A stretch of DNA of 32,069 nt from an uncultured Ignavibacteriota bacterium. Lineage in GTDB: Bacteria > Bacteroidota > Ignavibacteria > Tepidaquicellales > Tepidaquicellaceae. Below the pieces are notes generated by a model. The model was given only the letters and a program-made list of their open reading frames with translations, was not told the origin of the DNA and made no database searches. How positions within the stretch are numbered: position 1 is the stretch's first letter; each line of letters opens with the position of its first letter. The position numbers were made by a program, and so were the translations under genes. The DNA lies in NCBI GenBank assembly GCA_903831845.1, contig CAIKZJ010000134.1, forward strand, positions 1-32,069, read 5' to 3'. This document shows, in pieces, positions 1-9,800 of this stretch.

Positions 1-286
1 AACGGGTCATTAGATTTGTGAACCGGATACTGATAAGAAAACTATGAAGCGAAACATACCCGGTCCAGAATAATGCAACAAATAAGTATTTCATATTCGG
101 TTATTTAAAATGCGTTACAATTCCGCTGATGTATCTTATTTGGTAATCATCTCATATCAACAACCGATATCCGCAGGCGACGAAATTAAAAGAATTCGTC
201 CTTCTAATATTATAAATATGTTTGTTAAAAAATACAGATTTGCTGAGTTTATTTTGTAATCCGCTGTCAGGTCTTTCATTCCGGAA

Positions 287-326
287 TGCAGAACCTTTGC
301 AGAATATATGCAGAACTTTTGCAGAA
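287..326. repeat. Four direct repeats of TGCAGAA at exact 11-bp period, abutting the palindrome CATTCCGGAATG (277-288)
   Basis: TGCAGAA at 287-293, 298-304, 309-315 and 320-326, read directly; 4-bp variable spacers. Confidence 0.9.
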
Positions 327-426
327 GGAAAAGGCGCTGGAAACTCATTCGCGTCGGGGAATCACCATGAGCAAAAATCCCCCGAATCTGAATTGAATTT
401 AAAAATTATTTCGGTTAAATTGAACC

Positions 427-499
427 GCTTTCTTAGCTCAGTTGGTAGAGCAACTGACTCTTAATCAGTGGGTCGGGGGTTCGAATCCCCCAGAAAGCA
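427..499 (+). tRNA. tRNA-Lys (anticodon CTT)
   Basis: Acceptor GCTTTCT/AGAAAGC + A, D-arm TAGCTCAGTTGGTAGAGC, anticodon stem-loop ACTGA-CTCTTAA-TCAGT, T-arm GGGGGTTCGAATCCCCC; CCA not encoded. Confidence 0.97.
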
Positions 500-506
500 C
501 GAAATT

Positions 507-543
507 ACGCCGTATTTCGAATGAAGTACGGCGTTTTGTTTTT
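507..543 (+). terminator. Intrinsic terminator of tRNA-Lys
   Basis: ACGCCGTA ... TACGGCGT stem followed by TTTGTTTTT. Confidence 0.85.
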
Positions 544-1114
544 ATGAGCGTTCTCCCGAGAAATCGGGACCAGAAAGCACAAACTTCAATTGTAAATCTT
601 CAATGCTCAATAAAGAGATTGAAGATTTTAAATTCCAAATGCCGGATTTCTAAACGTTTTCAGGGTTTATTATATGTTTCAAAAACGTCCCGCAATAACT
701 CCAAACTCGAAACGCAATTCAGTAAACTTCTCGCCGAAATTATCTTGAATATTAATATAAATAATTATAATGTTATGCAATTACATATAATAAAGAAGTT
801 TAGTGTATGTAATTTTCATTTCTTATCGTATTATTTAATTCAGCGCAGGAACGTGAATTAATCTAATCAAAAAAGATATCATTTGAATTATTGTCTTTGC
901 GTATATCGAGGTGACATATCCTGACGCTCTTTCCGGAGAGCAATTTTCAGCGTAACATATTCTTTACATAACTTTTACAATGTTGTGACAGCACGTCTTT
1001 CGGTTTTGCCGAGTTTATAAATAATAATTTACGGCGTTCAGTTGCCGGTTTCTTACGTTCTTTAGAATTAGATTAATCTCATTGAAAAACATTTTAAAAC
1101 CAAATCAAATATAC

Positions 1115-1579
1115 ATGAGATATCTGTTGATTGACAGCATAAAGAAAATAGTTTACAACAAAGAACTGACGGCGGTTAAATGCATCGGGATGACCGAAGA
1201 TTATTTTTCCGAACATTTCCCCGGTTATCCTGTAATGCCCGGCGCTTTGCAAATCGAAGCGGCGGCGCAGGCCGCGACCGCGCTCGTTGAAATTTCACGC
1301 GGCTACAGTCAGAAGGCTATTCTTCTGATGGTGGAAAAAGCGAAGTTCAGAAAAATAATCCGGCCCGGGGTTTCATTGAATGTTCATGTTGAAATTAAAT
1401 CTCAAAATAATTCTTCCGCGCTGATTGAAGGCTCTATAAACTGCGAAGGCGAAAGGGTTATGGACTGCAGCATGATTATGGGCGCGGGCGACGTAAATAT
1501 TTTCTATCCGGTTAAAACAAGATTTATGATTGAATCAATATACGACCAATGGCTTTTAAACGCTGAAATAATCAAATAA
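1115..1579 (+). CDS. FabA/FabZ-like 3-hydroxyacyl-ACP dehydratase (hotdog fold)
   Basis: Motif EHFPGYPVMPGALQIEAAAQ with catalytic His and Glu; ORF extends to a TTG at 1082, ATG at 1115 also plausible. Confidence 0.85.
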   Translation: MRYLLIDSIKKIVYNKELTAVKCIGMTEDYFSEHFPGYPVMPGALQIEAAAQAATALVEISRGYSQKAILLMVEKAKFRKIIRPGVSLNVHVEIKSQNNSSALIEGSINCEGERVMDCSMIMGAGDVNIFYPVKTRFMIESIYDQWLLNAEIIK

Positions 1580-1586
1580 AATATTT

Positions 1587-2879
1587 ATGAAGAGAGCAGT
1601 AATTACCGGCGCGGGTTTTGTCTCGCCCTTTGGCGCGGGAAAAGATATTTACAGAAACAATATTTTTTCGGGAGTATCGGCCTCAAGGTTAATTACTTCG
1701 TTCGACGCTTCTTCATTCCCCACAAGGTTTGCAGCTGATGTGCCTCTGTACGGTTCCGGGCTTGACGAACTAATTGAAAATCAAAAGTCGCTTAAAACAA
1801 TGTCGCGCGCCGCGAAATTCGCCGTGATAGCGGCCGATGAAGCCTTTATTCAATCGGGGTTGACCGCGGACAATATTAATCCGTACAGGTTCGGAACGTC
1901 CGTCGGTTCGGGGGGGCTGGGATTAAACGATACCGATTACATGGAAGAACTTGTAAAACTATTGACCGGGCTTAAGGCCGGTAATGAAAATGAATATTCC
2001 GGTTTGTGGTACAGAACTTCAAAATCAATACATCCGCTTACGCCTTTGAAGGCGCTGCCGAACATTCCGACAGCACAAATAGCGATAAAGTATAATTCAA
2101 GAGGCGATTGTCTTACCGTAACCACGGCGTGCACGTCGTCAGCACAGGCAATAGGCGAGGCGTACAGAAAAATTAAATTCGGTTTGCTCGACGCTGTCGT
2201 TTGCGGCGGAAGCGATTCTATGATCACGCCGTTCGGCCTTTCCGCTTTCAGCATACTTGGCGTGATCTCAAAAAACAACGAAGAATATAAGACCGCGTGC
2301 AGGCCTTTCGATAAAACCCGCGACGGGTTTATGATAGGAGAAGGCGCCGCGATGTACATACTAGAAGAACTCGAACATTGCAAAAAACGAGGAGGGAATC
2401 CGCTGGCTGAAATTGCAGGATATTCTAGCACAAACGACGCTTATCGGCTGACGGATGAACCGCCAGACGCCGCGGGGTCGGTTAACGCGATGAAGGCCGC
2501 TCTTGATGACGCCGGAATAAATCCGGAAGAAATAGATTATATAAACGCTCACGGCACCGGAACGAGAATGAACGATAAAACCGAAACATTCGCTATTAAA
2601 AGTGTTTTCGGAAAACAAGCTTACGGTATCCCTGTCAGTTCAACGAAATCAATGACAGGGCATCTTGTCGCTTCAGCGGGCGCTATGGAACTCGGCGCGT
2701 GCCTGTTCGCGGTATTAAACGACATAATACCGCCGACAATCAATTACAACGCCCGCGATGTAGACTGCGACCTGGATTATGTTCCGAATTTCGCGAGAGA
2801 GGAAAAAGTGAGAACCGTGCTGTCAAATTCTTTCGGCTTCGGAGGACAAAACGCCTGTTTAATAATTAAAAAAATATAA
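1587..2879 (+). CDS. Beta-ketoacyl-ACP synthase (FabF/KAS II-like)
   Basis: C-H-H triad: TACTSSAQAIG, NAHGTGTRMND, STKSMTGHLVASAGAME; C-terminal SNSFGFGGQNACLI. Confidence 0.93.
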   Translation: MKRAVITGAGFVSPFGAGKDIYRNNIFSGVSASRLITSFDASSFPTRFAADVPLYGSGLDELIENQKSLKTMSRAAKFAVIAADEAFIQSGLTADNINPYRFGTSVGSGGLGLNDTDYMEELVKLLTGLKAGNENEYSGLWYRTSKSIHPLTPLKALPNIPTAQIAIKYNSRGDCLTVTTACTSSAQAIGEAYRKIKFGLLDAVVCGGSDSMITPFGLSAFSILGVISKNNEEYKTACRPFDKTRDGFMIGEGAAMYILEELEHCKKRGGNPLAEIAGYSSTNDAYRLTDEPPDAAGSVNAMKAALDDAGINPEEIDYINAHGTGTRMNDKTETFAIKSVFGKQAYGIPVSSTKSMTGHLVASAGAMELGACLFAVLNDIIPPTINYNARDVDCDLDYVPNFAREEKVRTVLSNSFGFGGQNACLIIKKI

Positions 2880-2880
2880 A

Positions 2881-3177
2881 ATGACAGAAGGACAATCGGC
2901 AGAAACGCTTAAGGCGGCTGTTGTAGGAATAATAAACAGTTCTTTGAGAATTCCGCAATCCCGCATATTAGAATCGTCAAGACTTTTCAGGGACCTGAAC
3001 GCGGAGTCAATAGACCTGCTCGATATAAAGTACGAACTTGAGAGAAGTTTTGCCGTGGAAATAAGCGATACAGAAATAAGGGACAGTCTTGGCATGAATC
3101 TGACGCAGGCGGAAGTTTACGAGAAACTGACTGTAAGAAGCATCATTGATTTTATCGAAAGGAAAACAGGAGCATAA
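2881..3177 (+). CDS. Acyl carrier protein
   Basis: 98 aa, FRDLNAESIDLLDIKYELERSFAVEI with likely phosphopantetheine Ser in ESID; sits between KS and reductase. Confidence 0.85.
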   Translation: MTEGQSAETLKAAVVGIINSSLRIPQSRILESSRLFRDLNAESIDLLDIKYELERSFAVEISDTEIRDSLGMNLTQAEVYEKLTVRSIIDFIERKTGA

Positions 3178-3180
3178 ATT

Positions 3181-3930
3181 ATGAATCATAATTCCGGAAA
3201 CCGCACCGCGCTTGTAACGGGGGGAAGCAGGGGCATCGGCAGGAGCATTTCAATCATGCTTTCGGAACGTTATGCGGATAATATTTACATAAACTATGTG
3301 CAGAATGACCGCGAAGCTGAAATTACAAAAGAATTAATTAATAAATCCGGCTGCAAAGCGGCATTGCTGAAGTTCAATCTTGCATACCCGGACGAAATCG
3401 ATAAAATGTTCGAATGCATTTACAGCGAATCCGCGGCGATTGACATTTTTGTACACTGCGCGGCTATAAATTCATTTAAACCGGTTACGGCGATAACGCC
3501 TAAACAATGGGACCTGATAATGAATGTTAACGCGAGAAGTTTTCTGTACTGCGCGCAAAAATGCCTGCCAGTAATGAACAAGGGTAACATCGTCGCCATA
3601 TCCAGCCTTGGAAGCAGAAAATACCTCGCGAATTACGGCTCTCTTTCCGAAACAAAATCCGCGCTTGAAACGCTTGTCAGGGATCTTGGCGTCGAACTTG
3701 CCGGAAAAGGCGTCAGGGTGAACGGCGTTACAGCAGGACTGGTTCAAACGGAATCGCTGAAGAATTTTCCGGGTTACCAAGAGCTTATTACCGCAGCAAA
3801 GGTAAAAACACCGCTTGGAAGAATCGGAACGCCGGAGGATATTGCAAACGCTGTGGATTTTCTAATCGGCGGAAAATCAGACTGGATAACCGGTCAGAAC
3901 ATCGTAGTTGACGGAGGTATTTCATTATAA
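3181..3930 (+). CDS. SDR-family enoyl-ACP reductase, FabL-like
   Basis: GGSRGIGRS Rossmann motif; ISSLGSRKYLANYGSLSETKSALETLVRDLGVEL has a Y-x6-K spacing and closely resembles remembered Bacillus FabL ([34 protein letters not shown]) rather than FabG Y-x3-K. Confidence 0.75.
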   Translation: MNHNSGNRTALVTGGSRGIGRSISIMLSERYADNIYINYVQNDREAEITKELINKSGCKAALLKFNLAYPDEIDKMFECIYSESAAIDIFVHCAAINSFKPVTAITPKQWDLIMNVNARSFLYCAQKCLPVMNKGNIVAISSLGSRKYLANYGSLSETKSALETLVRDLGVELAGKGVRVNGVTAGLVQTESLKNFPGYQELITAAKVKTPLGRIGTPEDIANAVDFLIGGKSDWITGQNIVVDGGISL

Positions 3931-3949
3931 AATATAAACCGGAGGTATT

Positions 3950-5644
3950 ATGTTTTTCAAACTGTTCAACAAACCCGCCAATAAAACGGGTATTGCATTC
4001 GTTAATCTTGTACTCATAGCGTGTTTTATTATTTCAGAGATTGGGTGCCACACCACCAGCACTTACAAATATCCCAAAGAAAATCTGGAGTACACTAATT
4101 CCAACCCTGAAAACGGCAACCTGAAAATAATATCGATTGTATTAAAAAACGGCACGAAGGTGGATACAAAAGATTATGAGGTTGTATATGACGACAGCGC
4201 CAAATCCCTGAAATTAATGCGTGAGGATTCTACTATCGAAGGAAAATTTGTTAACATAAAAAGATCTGACAAACCAGGCATATACGATACTGTTATCACG
4301 TATTCAAAGGTATCGGTAGGACATAAAACAAAAAGAACAATCCCAATCAATGATGTACTGGATATCTATGTCAAAAAGACGGAGTTTGAAGTTGGTCTGA
4401 CTATTTTAACGGTTTTGGGAATAATTACAGGATTTGTTGCGTTGATATTCATAATTATCCTCGCGGCAAAACAATCATGCCCGTTTGTTTATACATTCGA
4501 CGGAAACAAATACGTCTTTGACGGTGAACCGCTGGGCGGCGCTATTTGCAGCGGTTTAAGTCGTACGGATTATTCGAGGCTGGAAAACCTGAAACCATCA
4601 GGCGGAAAATTCAAACTGCTTGTAAGAAACGAAGCAGACGAGAAACAGTTCCTGGACGAAATTAAACTACTGCTTATTCCTCATGATGAGAACAAGTCGG
4701 TAACTCCTGACCCTGAAGGCGGATTTTTCACTTATGACAAAATTATACCGCCGGTTTCTGTTATTGATGAAAGCGGAAGTGACGTAAGCGCGTTTTTCAC
4801 CGACAAAGATGATATAAAATGGCAGACTCAAATGCCGTACGATACTTCATTTAAAGGCATCGTAGAAAAACACAACCTGAAGTTCCGTTTTCCAAAACCC
4901 GAAGGAGCTAAAAACGCTTTACTGTTCATCAATTGCGGTACTGCGTTGTGGGGTTCTTATATGATTAAGGCTATGCTTCAGTTAAGGGGCAATAAAGTGG
5001 ACGACTGGTACAAAAATATTAATTCCGGCGATTTTGAAATGAGCAAACTTTACAGTTTTATGGAAAGAGAAGAACTGTACACGCTGAAGGTGAACCTGCT
5101 TGAAGACGGTTCATACAGGACGAGAACATATATTCCCGCGGGAGGTCCGTTTCTCGATGAAGATAAAATCATAAAACTGCCGCTAGATAATGTTACGGAT
5201 AATTATGTGGAATTCACACTTAATCCTCCTGCGGGTTACTGGAAAATTGACAGGTTGGGATTAATATACGATTATGAAAAAATAGATAATGAAAACATCA
5301 GGGAACTTGACGCCGTTTACGCGAATGACGGGGAAGGAAACGATTTTAAAGACGCAATCAGAAGCAGGGATAAGAACTATTATAATATGCTTCTCGTGGG
5401 AAACACCGCGAATATTTACTACGACGTACCTCCGGAATTTGAAATGACAAAAAACGAAATATACCTGAAGACATCGGGATATTACGAGGTCAATACAGAT
5501 AAAAAAATAAACGAACAAAAGGAACTTATTGAGGCTATAATGTCGACTCCGGGCAAAATCATTAAATATTCTATGATGCTTTATAATCAGAAAGTCAAAG
5601 GTATTACGGAACATAATACGTTTGACGACAAAAAAATAAAATAG
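3950..5644 (+). CDS. Uncharacterised membrane/envelope protein
   Basis: SD GGAGG at 3941-3945; hydrophobic N-terminus ending in IGC; central TM (VGLTILTVLGIITGFVALIFIIILAA) followed by CPFVYTFDGNKYVFDGEPLGGAICSGL and a large soluble domain. Confidence 0.8.
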   Translation: MFFKLFNKPANKTGIAFVNLVLIACFIISEIGCHTTSTYKYPKENLEYTNSNPENGNLKIISIVLKNGTKVDTKDYEVVYDDSAKSLKLMREDSTIEGKFVNIKRSDKPGIYDTVITYSKVSVGHKTKRTIPINDVLDIYVKKTEFEVGLTILTVLGIITGFVALIFIIILAAKQSCPFVYTFDGNKYVFDGEPLGGAICSGLSRTDYSRLENLKPSGGKFKLLVRNEADEKQFLDEIKLLLIPHDENKSVTPDPEGGFFTYDKIIPPVSVIDESGSDVSAFFTDKDDIKWQTQMPYDTSFKGIVEKHNLKFRFPKPEGAKNALLFINCGTALWGSYMIKAMLQLRGNKVDDWYKNINSGDFEMSKLYSFMEREELYTLKVNLLEDGSYRTRTYIPAGGPFLDEDKIIKLPLDNVTDNYVEFTLNPPAGYWKIDRLGLIYDYEKIDNENIRELDAVYANDGEGNDFKDAIRSRDKNYYNMLLVGNTANIYYDVPPEFEMTKNEIYLKTSGYYEVNTDKKINEQKELIEAIMSTPGKIIKYSMMLYNQKVKGITEHNTFDDKKIK

Positions 5645-5695
5645 ACTTCGTAAATGAATTTTTAATCTTCAATAGTAAATGATAGGATTTTAAAT

Positions 5696-5731
5696 GCCGG
5701 ATTCCGAAATGATTCCGGCGTTTTGCTTTTT
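5696..5731 (+). terminator. Intrinsic terminator downstream of the FAS-like operon
   Basis: GCCGGATT...ATTCCGGC imperfect stem followed by GTTTTGCTTTTT. Confidence 0.6.
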
Positions 5732-5833
5732 AGATACGGCCTTAAAAATGGGTAAACCGGTATGTTTTAGATTTTGTGTTCTTTATTTTACAATTTACAA
5801 TTTGAAATCCTCAATTTCTCTCAAAAATTGCTA

Positions 5834-6571
5834 TTAAAGCGCGCGCCACGTCAGTTTTATCCTGAAGACCTCTTTATTGTCGGAATCCCTTATGACGGAG
5901 CCGTAATGTATGTTACCCTCCTCCTGCCTGAAAATCTTTACAGATTCTCCGTAACGGCATTCAGAAAGGAAGTTCATTTCGAATTCTTCAATAATATTTC
6001 CCTGAAGAAATTCATATTCGTAAGTGTCAAGGAACCACTCAACGTATTTTACATTGCTCACGTGTCCGTTCATGTCGATGTCGCTGTAAACTATTTTTCT
6101 CTCTCCCGCCATTTGCGGTTCTGCAAGCGGGGGAATTTTTGAGGGCGGTTCGACATCGGCCGACCTGTCGGCCAGCGCTCTGGAGCTGTCGACATACTTT
6201 TCTATAACCTGCGGACGCCTTCTTACAAAATCTATTATTGACCATTCGGTTATTATGCCGGCTATTTCGTTTTCATTGCCGTCGTAAAGAGTGAAATGCC
6301 TGTCGGACTTGAGCTTGTCTATACCCTTCACCCACGTAAGAAGTTTAACTTTTTCATTCCATTTCGGGCACGATCTTATCTTTCCCCTTATCCTTGCGAG
6401 AACCCAGACGAAATTATTTTTCAGCATGAACGAATAGCCGAAACCTCTTTTCTCGGCAGCCCTTCCTGCCAGGTTCTGCATATACGCGCACAGAGCCGTT
6501 ACCGTAAGGTTCTTGTTCGTATCGACATCTTCCGAGTTCAGTATGTATTCTTCAGATTCAAATGGTGACAT
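5834..6571 (-). CDS. Acyl-ACP thioesterase family protein
   Basis: N-terminal hotdog (NKNLTVTALCAYMQNLAGRAAEKRGFG..WVLARIRGKI) and SDIDMNGHVSNVKYVEWFLDT (N-x-H-x-N motif). Confidence 0.85.
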   Translation of the reverse strand: MSPFESEEYILNSEDVDTNKNLTVTALCAYMQNLAGRAAEKRGFGYSFMLKNNFVWVLARIRGKIRSCPKWNEKVKLLTWVKGIDKLKSDRHFTLYDGNENEIAGIITEWSIIDFVRRRPQVIEKYVDSSRALADRSADVEPPSKIPPLAEPQMAGERKIVYSDIDMNGHVSNVKYVEWFLDTYEYEFLQGNIIEEFEMNFLSECRYGESVKIFRQEEGNIHYGSVIRDSDNKEVFRIKLTWRAL

Positions 6572-6850
6572 TGCGGATTTTATTTATATTAAATTATCGA
6601 ATTGACAAAAGAATAAAAATCACAAACGGCATTCCATCCGGTTGCATTTATCTTTCGTGTATAATATATAACGCTTGCATACGTCAGTTCACACAGATGC
6701 CTTAAAACAGTTTGTTTTGCCATTAATAATACACTCGCTTATCACGTTTACTTTGCGTTTATCTTAAATAATCTTCGCTTACAGACAATCGGTAGTTAAT
6801 ACAACGCGATTTAATTAGTTTTGTTTTATCAACCATTAACGGGTTACAGC

Positions 6851-9800
6851 ATGAAAAAGGAAACAACAAGCCGGGAGACAATTGATTCGCGCGAAAGCAG
6901 GAAAAAAATTTCCGAAAAACTTTTTCTGAAGGATAACGGAAAAGGGTCCAAAGGAAAACTTACAAAGAAAACCCGGGCGGGGGATGCGGAAAACGGAGCG
7001 GACCATTCAGCGCCGTGTTTTATTGCAATTCTCGACAACTCGGGAAAAATCCTCGACTTCAGGGATTGTTTCGGGGACTCCGGACTTCCGAAAGCCGCAA
7101 AGGTGAACGGGAAATTTATCTCCGACGTTTTCCCTGCAGACATATCCAAAGCTTACATTTCCGCATCGGATAATATTACAGGAAAAACAGGAAGGGTTGT
7201 TTTTGATTTCATTCATTCAAAAAACGGCGAAGAATGTCCTTTCAAGGCTTCGGTTACGGTTATAGACGGAAATAAAATGCTTTTTGTCGCCAGCCGTGTT
7301 TCGGGAAAAAACAAGGCTTACGCGTCCCTTGAAAGAAAAGACAAGATTCTTTCGGCAATTGCGAAATCCACGGAGAACCTTCTGACCATCGCAGACCTTA
7401 ACACTTCGGTAAATAAATCGCTTAAGATCATTGGCGAAGCCGTTATGGTTGACCGCGTGTACATATTCGAGAACCACAAGGACGATAAGGGAAGGTTTTT
7501 AACGAGTCAGACTTTCGAATGGTGCGAGAACCCGTCCGATTCTCAAATGGATAATCCGGACCTGCAGGATTTCGATTATAAGTACATTCCCAGATGGCAG
7601 TCGCTCATGATCAACGGTAAAGCCGTCAACGGTCTGGTCAAAGATTTTCCCGACCCGGAAAGAGAGATACTTGAACCGCAGAAAATACAATCGCTTCTGG
7701 CCATTCCGCTTTTTGTCGACAAGTTCTTCTGGGGGTTCATAGGTTTCGACGATATAAAGACCGAGAGAATATGGAATGAGACCGAGGTTAACCTGCTGAG
7801 GTCCGTTGCGAACATTCTCGCTTTATACATAGAACAGAAAAGAACCGAGGAAAAATATTTCAACAAGGCAAAGGAACTCTGGATACTCAACCAGATAATA
7901 ATTTCCGCAAATCAGACAACGGATCTTAACGAGATATTCAGCAACGTAATAAACAAGACTCTCGAACTGCTCGAATTCGACGGCGGCGGCATTTACGTGC
8001 TGAATCCAAATTCGGACACGGCCGAACTTACGTATCACACGGGCATCAAGAGCGGGCACATCGAAGAAATCAAATCGGTCGATGTTTCAAAAGAGCCGTA
8101 CAACAAAATTTTTGCGGATGGCATACCGATCTTCACGGACAATTACCACCTGATAAATCCCGAGGCCTCCGGAAATTTCGAAATCCTTTCATTGGCGAGC
8201 GTTCCGATTAAAACCGAAGATAAAATTATAGGGGCGCTTAACGTAAAGAGCAGGAAAAGGAAAACAATTTCAAAAATGCAGCAAGACCTGCTCCGCTCGA
8301 TATCCGACCAGCTTGCCGGAGCTGTGCAGAGAAGGATGATGCTTGAAAACCTGATTCAGAACGAGCACAACCTGAACTCATTTTTCAACACCATTGAGGA
8401 TATGCTTTTTGTTCTCGACAAGAGCGGAAACATCATCAAAGTAAATGAAGCGGTTACGAATAAACTAAAGTTCTCCGAAAAGGAACTCATAGGACAGAAT
8501 GTTCTGGTCGTACACATCCCCGAAAGAAGGGACGAGGCTCTTCAGGTAGTAGGTGAAATGCTGAAAGGCAATCTGAAAGTATGCACGGTGCCCCTGATAA
8601 CGAAATTCGGCGAAGTGATTCCGGTGGACACGAAAGTAAAACTCGGAAAATGGAATAACGAGGACGTAATATTCGGAATCAGCAGGGACGTAACAGACTG
8701 GATTGAGCTCGAAGAAGCGCTGAAGAAAAGCGAAGAAAGATGGAAATATGCTCTGGAGGGAAACGGCGACGGACTCTGGGACTGGAATCTCGTGACAAAC
8801 GAAACATTTTTCTCAAGACGATGGAAGGAAATGCTCGGGCACAATGAGAACGAACTGGAAAACAATCTTGAGACCTGGGAATCCAGGGTACACCCCGACG
8901 ATATAGAAAAAGTAAAAAGCGACATAAGTGACCATATAAGCGGAAGAAAGCCTTACTACCTAAACGAACACAGGGTACTGCACAAGTGCGGCAAATACAT
9001 CTGGATTCTTGACAGAGGAAAGATAATGAAATACGATTCGGCCGGAAAGCCGCTCCGCATGGTCGGCACACACGTCGACATAACGGAAAGAAAACAGATT
9101 GAGGAATTCCTCAAAGAAAGCGAATCGAGGAACAAGGCGCTTATCGGTCTGATACCTGACATGATGTTTATAATGACCCCGGAAGGAAATTATACAGATT
9201 ACCACATTCCTTCGGAATCCGATTTGTACTCCGAGCCTCTGAACCTTATCGGAAAAAACATTAAGAACGTGCTTCCCGGTGACATTGCGGAAAAATTTCT
9301 CGAACTTTCCCGCGAGGCCGAGAGGACAAAGGAAACACAGCTTTATGAGTACAGCGTTAAAAGCAGGAGAACGAACCAGTGGAAATACTTTGAAACGAGA
9401 ATCCTGTCATTCGGAAGCGAGAACAAGATACTTACAATCGTGAGGGATATAACCAGAAGAACCAATGCTGAATCGGCGGTAAGGGAAAGCGAGAAGAAAT
9501 ACAGATTTCTTGCCGACAACTCACAGGACCTTATAGGCCTTCATTCTCTGGATACACGATATGAATTTGTAAGCCCTTCGGTAAAGCAAATGCTTGGTTA
9601 TTCGGAATCCGAAATACTCAACACTTTGCCGGAAAGCATAATGTATCCGGAAGACAGGCACAAGCTGACCGAACTCATCGACCGGAATGTTATTGAAAAT
9701 ACGTCAACCCATATTTTCGAGGCGAGGTTTATAAGAAATGATGAAAACATAGTCTGGCTGGAAGTAATACTCTCCCCGGTACGAAATGATGACGGAAACA

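Noticed and set aside
222-464. 80-aa ORF across the TGCAGAA array
   Set aside because: Overlaps the tRNA, no recognisable domain; the repeat period (11 bp) is not a multiple of 3, arguing against a coding repeat.
442-861. 139-aa ORF overlapping the tRNA-Lys and its terminator
   Set aside because: Runs through the tRNA gene and AT-rich noncoding sequence; no recognisable motif.
5774-6142. 122-aa plus-strand ORF
   Set aside because: Antisense to the well-supported acyl-ACP thioesterase gene.
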